This document shows positions 6,271 to 8,787 of a DNA stretch of 8,787 nt, one piece after another (position 1 is the stretch's first letter; the number at the start of each line of letters is the position of its first letter). The notes under the pieces are model-generated. The model ran no database searches. It saw only the letters and a list, made by a program, of their open reading frames with translations, and was not told the origin of the DNA. This stretch comes from Akkermansiaceae bacterium (GTDB lineage Bacteria; Verrucomicrobiota; Verrucomicrobiia; Verrucomicrobiales; Akkermansiaceae): contig CAIVXP010000201.1 of assembly GCA_903909905.1 (NCBI GenBank), forward strand, positions 1 through 8,787, written 5' to 3'. The position numbers and the translations under genes were made by a program.

Positions 6271-7260
6271 TCAGCCTGGAAGCAGATCTTTCACTGCATC
6301 ACGCTCTTCCTTGAGCTCGTTGATCGATTCATCGATCTTTGCGCGGCTGAAGGCGTCAATCGGCAGTCCCTGCACAACTTCCCATTTGCCATCGCTGACC
6401 GTACGGATCGGCATGGAAGCCATTAGGCCCTTCTCGATGCCATAGGAACCATCGGAACAAACAGCAACCGAGTGCCAGTCACCAGCCGGGGTCGGCGTGA
6501 TGAGGCTCTTGACGGTGTCCATCGCGGCATTGGCAGCCGAAGCGGCCGATGAGGCACCACGCGCTTTGATGATCGCCGCACCGCGCTGCTGCACGGTGCT
6601 GATGAAGTCGCCCTTGAGCCACTCCACGTGCGAGATGACATCGGTCACCGGACGACCGTGGATTTTTGCATTGGTGAAATCTGGATACTGGGTCGCCGAG
6701 TGGTTGCCCCAGATGCAGAGGTTGGTGACCTTCGACTGGTGAACGCTTGCCTTCTTGGCGAGTTGGCTCTTGGCGCGATTTTCATCGAGACGGGTCATCG
6801 CAAAGAAACGATCCTTCGGCACACCGTCCGCATTGTTCATCGCAATCAACGCATTGGTGTTACAGGGATTGCCGACCACAAGGACACGCACGTCATTGGC
6901 AGCATTGCGGGCAATCGCCTTGCCTTGACCGGTGAAAATTTTGCCGTTGATGCCGAGCAGGTCACCACGCTCCATCCCCGCTTTGCGAGGCACAGAGCCA
7001 ACAAGCAAGGCCCAGTTGGTACCCTTGAAGCCTTCATTGAGATCCGATGTACCCACCATATCGTTGAGCAGCGGGAAAGCGCAGTCGTCAAGTTCCATCA
7101 TCACGCCCTCGAGCGCGCCCATACCAGGCTCGATTTCGATGAGGCGCAGGTTCACGGGTTGATCCGGGCCAAATACGAAGCCGGAGGCGATGCGAAAAAG
7201 TAGCGCGTAGCCGATCTGGCCGGCGGCACCGGTGACTGATACTGTGATGGGTGTCTTCAT
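6271..7260 (-). CDS. mdh: NAD-dependent malate dehydrogenase (type 2)
   Basis: The 329-residue cytosolic enzyme interconverts malate and oxaloacetate in the TCA cycle. It belongs to the type-2 group (as in Thermus and eukaryotic cytosolic MDH). Visible marks are the dinucleotide-binding GAAGQIG (11-17), the acidic residue after the second strand (LIEIEP, Glu42 or Glu44) favouring NAD, substrate-loop arginines in [13 protein letters not shown] (Arg92 and Arg98), [14 protein letters not shown] (128-141), Asp159 and Arg162 in TRLDENRA, and the catalytic His187 in [12 protein letters not shown]. The length is normal and no key residue is missing. ATG 7258-7260 gives the standard N-terminus ([14 protein letters not shown]). 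There is no Shine-Dalgarno sequence. The gene appears monocistronic, with its own promoter and terminator, convergent with terC and divergent from fabD. Confidence 0.97.
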   Translation of the reverse strand: MKTPITVSVTGAAGQIGYALLFRIASGFVFGPDQPVNLRLIEIEPGMGALEGVMMELDDCAFPLLNDMVGTSDLNEGFKGTNWALLVGSVPRKAGMERGDLLGINGKIFTGQGKAIARNAANDVRVLVVGNPCNTNALIAMNNADGVPKDRFFAMTRLDENRAKSQLAKKASVHQSKVTNLCIWGNHSATQYPDFTNAKIHGRPVTDVISHVEWLKGDFISTVQQRGAAIIKARGASSAASAANAAMDTVKSLITPTPAGDWHSVAVCSDGSYGIEKGLMASMPIRTVSDGKWEVVQGLPIDAFSRAKIDESINELKEERDAVKDLLPG

Positions 7261-7283
7261 GTGGTGGTTTGGAAAGGCGCGAC

Positions 7284-7311
7284 TTTATGCCCCACCTCGC
7301 CGATTGGTCAA
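7284..7311 (-). promoter_or_regulatory. candidate sigma70-type promoter for mdh
   Basis: On the minus strand TTGACC (7306-7311, 5 of 6 consensus positions) is followed after 16 nt by CATAAA (7284-7289, 4 of 6). Predicted initiation near 7277 leaves a leader of about 17 nt before the ATG at 7260. This is the best promoter match in the window, but it is judged by eye only. Confidence 0.5.
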
Positions 7312-7416
7312 CCGACAAGCGATTTGCTGCCGATTTTTCCTATCACCGCAGCGCCGGAGCACTCATCCTTCGATTGCTCTTTTCAGCCTGCCAGACATGA
7401 CTTAAATCCCTCCATC

Positions 7417-8343
7417 ATGTGCGACATCGTTCTTCTATTCTCCGGACAAGGGGCCCAAAAAACCGGCATGGGCAAGGACTTCATCGAATCATCCGCCACC
7501 GCCCGCCAAATGGCCGAAGCGGCCGATCAAGCACTCGGGTTTTTGATTTCCAAAATCATGACCGAAGGGCCCGAGGAGGAGCTCACCAAAACCTCGCACT
7601 GCCAACCCGCACTCTACCTTCACGGCCTCATCGCTCTCGCTTTGCTGCGCGAAAAAGTCCCAAGCCTCAACCCTGTTGCAGCGGCCGGACTGTCACTCGG
7701 TGAATTCACCGCCCACGCCGCCGCCGGCACCTTCAGCTTCGAAGACGGACTTAAAATTGTGGGCAAACGCGGAGCCCTCATGGAGCAAGCCTGCCTCGCC
7801 ACCGAAGGCTCAATGGCCGCGCTCATCGGCGGCGATGAAGCCCAAGTCCGCGAACTCGCCAAAGCCGCCGATGTCGATGTCGCCAACCTCAACGCCCCAG
7901 GCCAAATCGTTCTCTCCGGCAGTGTGACCGGCATCGATGACGCAATCGCCAAAGCCAAGGACTTCGGCATCCGCCGCGCCATCAAACTGAATGTCGCCGG
8001 AGCCTACCACTCACACCTCATGCAGTCGGCTCAGGACGCACTCGCACCCGAACTCGCCGCCGTGCCGATGCAAGTACCTACCATCCCGGTGGTCTGCAAC
8101 TTCGCCGCCAAAGCCGTCAGCGATCCTGCCGAAATACGCTCGATGCTCGAAAAACAAGTCACCGGCTCGGTCCGTTGGACGGAATCGATCCAAACCCTCA
8201 TTGGCATGGGTCATCGCCAATTCATCGAACTCGGCCCCGGCAAAGTCATTGCCGGGCTCGTCGCCAAAATCGACAAGGACGCCACCGTGATCTCGGTCGA
8301 AGACCTCCCAAGCCTCGAAGCCGCAATCCAGCAACTCGCCTGA
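7417..8343 (+). CDS. fabD: malonyl-CoA:ACP S-malonyltransferase
   Basis: The 308-residue soluble enzyme transfers malonyl from CoA to acyl carrier protein, supplying the extender unit for type II fatty acid synthesis. The start shows the family opening LLFSGQGAQKTGMG (6-19). The nucleophile elbow is GLSLGE (91-96) with Ser93, where E. coli has GHSLGE. Arg118 in VGKRGALM binds the malonyl carboxylate, and the catalytic His is His198 in AGAYHSHLM. The C-terminal FIELGPGKVIAGLV is also typical. The length agrees with E. coli FabD (309). ATG 7417 is chosen because homology begins there, although the frame is open upstream to the mdh border. The preceding bases have no Shine-Dalgarno sequence. No fabH, fabG or acpP lies beside it here, unlike the usual fab cluster. 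A convincing promoter in the 156-nt gap shared with mdh could not be picked for this strand. Confidence 0.97.
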   Translation: MCDIVLLFSGQGAQKTGMGKDFIESSATARQMAEAADQALGFLISKIMTEGPEEELTKTSHCQPALYLHGLIALALLREKVPSLNPVAAAGLSLGEFTAHAAAGTFSFEDGLKIVGKRGALMEQACLATEGSMAALIGGDEAQVRELAKAADVDVANLNAPGQIVLSGSVTGIDDAIAKAKDFGIRRAIKLNVAGAYHSHLMQSAQDALAPELAAVPMQVPTIPVVCNFAAKAVSDPAEIRSMLEKQVTGSVRWTESIQTLIGMGHRQFIELGPGKVIAGLVAKIDKDATVISVEDLPSLEAAIQQLA

Positions 8344-8378
8344 TCGAATGAAAATTTTCACTCATTTGAAAAAAGGGA

Positions 8379-8407
8379 TTGCCTCCGCCCAAGGCGCCTC
8401 CTAGTTT
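8379..8407 (+). promoter_or_regulatory. candidate promoter for tRNA-Asp
   Basis: TTGCCT (8379-8384) is followed after 17 nt by TAGTTT (8402-8407), about 20 nt before the tRNA 5' end. The -35 matches 4 of 6 consensus positions. The -10 only fits a loose TAnnnT form. Position and spacing are the main support. Confidence 0.4.
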
Positions 8408-8427
8408 CCCGCCCACCCGAACGGGAT

Positions 8428-8504
8428 GGAGCGGTAGCTCAGTTGGTTAGAGCGCCAGCCTGTCACGTTGGAGGTCGCGGGTTCGAGCCCCGTCCGCTCC
8501 GCCA
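8428..8504 (+). tRNA. tRNA-Asp (anticodon GTC)
   Basis: The full cloverleaf can be drawn. The 7-bp acceptor stem pairs GGAGCGG (8428-8434) with CCGCTCC (8494-8500). The D arm is TAGCTCAGTTGGTTAGAGC. The anticodon arm is CCAGC-CTGTCAC-GTTGG with one G-U pair, reading anticodon GTC (Asp). The T arm is CGCGGGTTCGAGCCCCG. The discriminator base is G8501 and CCA is encoded at 8502-8504. Length is 77 nt including CCA. It has its own terminator downstream and a possible promoter upstream, so it is probably a single-gene unit or a read-through partner of fabD. Confidence 0.99.
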
Positions 8505-8520
8505 TCCCCGTTCGTGAATC

Positions 8521-8549
8521 AACCCCGCCCCACAAAGGCGGGGTTTTTT
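8521..8549 (+). terminator. intrinsic terminator after tRNA-Asp
   Basis: A perfect 9-bp stem, AACCCCGCC (8521-8529) with GGCGGGGTT (8537-8545), encloses a 7-nt loop and runs into T at 8544-8549. This is the strongest terminator in the window. Confidence 0.95.
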
Positions 8550-8556
8550 CGTCCGT

Positions 8557-8584
8557 AGCGGCGATCACCGGTCGCCGCTCTTTT
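8557..8584 (+). terminator. second tandem terminator-like hairpin
   Basis: AGCGGCGA (8557-8564) pairs perfectly with TCGCCGCT (8572-8579) around a 7-nt loop, followed by CTTTTCC. It begins 8 nt after the first terminator and may act as a back-up for transcripts escaping it. The T run is short, so strength is uncertain. Confidence 0.6.
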
Positions 8585-8625
8585 CCTCCTATCATCCCAG
8601 CGCCCGCTCATTCAAAACATTGAAC

Positions 8626-8655
8626 CGCCAATGAACGCGAATAGACGCTAATGGG
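8626..8655. repeat. degenerate 10-bp tandem repeat, three units
   Basis: Three consecutive decamers share the pattern CGCnAATnnn: CGCCAATGAA (8626-8635), CGCGAATAGA (8636-8645) and CGCTAATGGG (8646-8655). A partial unit AATAGATG follows. The sequence type resembles short GC/AAT decamer arrays that I recall from intergenic DNA of several environmental bacteria, so it may be one copy of an interspersed family. No coding role is seen. Confidence 0.65.
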
Positions 8656-8685
8656 AATAGATGTCGGATCGTGCCTTATGGATTC

Positions 8686-8706
8686 GGCGCCGCGAGCCGC
8701 GTCGCC
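8686..8706. repeat. GC-rich inverted repeat (hairpin)
   Basis: GGCGCCGCG (8686-8694) and CGCGTCGCC (8698-8706) pair over nine positions with one mismatch around a 3-nt loop. No T-run follows on the plus strand, so it is not an obvious terminator. It lies 31 nt after the decamer repeat and may belong to the same intergenic element. From here to the window end (8707-8787) no gene can be supported; an ATG at 8777 is too close to the edge to judge. Confidence 0.55.
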
Positions 8707-8787
8707 ATACCTTGATTGAAGAAATTGCCTCTTCATTTTCTTACACATCGATGTTCGGTGTTCGCCCCCCCACAGGATGACGCAAAA

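Noticed and set aside
6628..7203. 191-residue plus-strand ORF antisense to mdh
   Set aside because: It is fully contained within the complement of a confident mdh gene and has no recognisable domain.
8401..8595. Minus-strand 64-residue ORF containing ERTGLEPATSNVTGWRSNQ
   Set aside because: It is the antisense of the tRNA-Asp gene plus its flanks. Peptides of the 'GLEPATSNVTGWRSNQLSYR' kind are a well-known spurious annotation from tRNA complements.
1..8787. CRISPR array, insertion sequence, toxin-antitoxin or defence module
   Set aside because: No regularly spaced direct repeats, transposase or nuclease motifs, terminal inverted repeats or small paired genes were found. All sizeable genes are recognisable families.

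Overview
The window reads as an ordinary chromosomal housekeeping segment of a moderately GC-rich bacterium. The protein types (a TIGR01759-like type-2 malate dehydrogenase, a short MetRS with a zinc-free knuckle, a UbiA-like protein with an EboC-like look) and the AT-poor codon use suggest Verrucomicrobiota, perhaps the Akkermansiaceae/Luteolibacter side. This placement comes from remembered family resemblance, not a search. None of the nine well-placed start codons has a Shine-Dalgarno sequence, so starts here were chosen by protein homology and not by ribosome binding sites.

Layout. The left edge carries the 5' part of a LOG-family Rossmann-fold gene on the minus strand, cut off by the window. 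Diverging from it on the plus strand are a HIT-domain protein and, 7 nt later, a small serine alpha/beta hydrolase. A minus-strand rlpA-like lipoprotein gene (about 1.5-2.0 kb) converges on the hydrolase. A 318-nt AT-rich spacer with a probable rlpA promoter and two inverted repeats leads into the plus-strand series metG, a ubiA-like membrane prenyltransferase homologue, sufE and terC (2.28-6.18 kb). The last two are 6 nt apart. A monocistronic malate dehydrogenase gene follows on the minus strand, with a good intrinsic terminator at its 3' end and a plausible sigma70-type promoter at its 5' end. Diverging from it is fabD (7.4-8.3 kb), then tRNA-Asp(GTC) with an encoded CCA and two tandem terminator-like hairpins. 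The right end (8.6-8.79 kb) is noncoding as far as it can be seen and holds a degenerate 10-bp tandem repeat and a GC-rich hairpin.

How the genes relate. They serve core functions: methionyl-tRNA charging (metG), sulfur transfer for Fe-S assembly (sufE), probable metal export (terC), the TCA cycle (mdh), fatty-acid initiation (fabD), aspartate decoding (tRNA-Asp) and envelope maintenance (rlpA). I see no mobile element, CRISPR array, toxin-antitoxin pair or defence island. The least conventional items are the UbiA-like protein with only one of the two metal-binding Asp motifs, the MetRS knuckle in which all four zinc-ligand positions are substituted, the complete lack of Shine-Dalgarno signals, and the repeat/hairpin block at the right edge. 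I found no convincing new multi-gene system.
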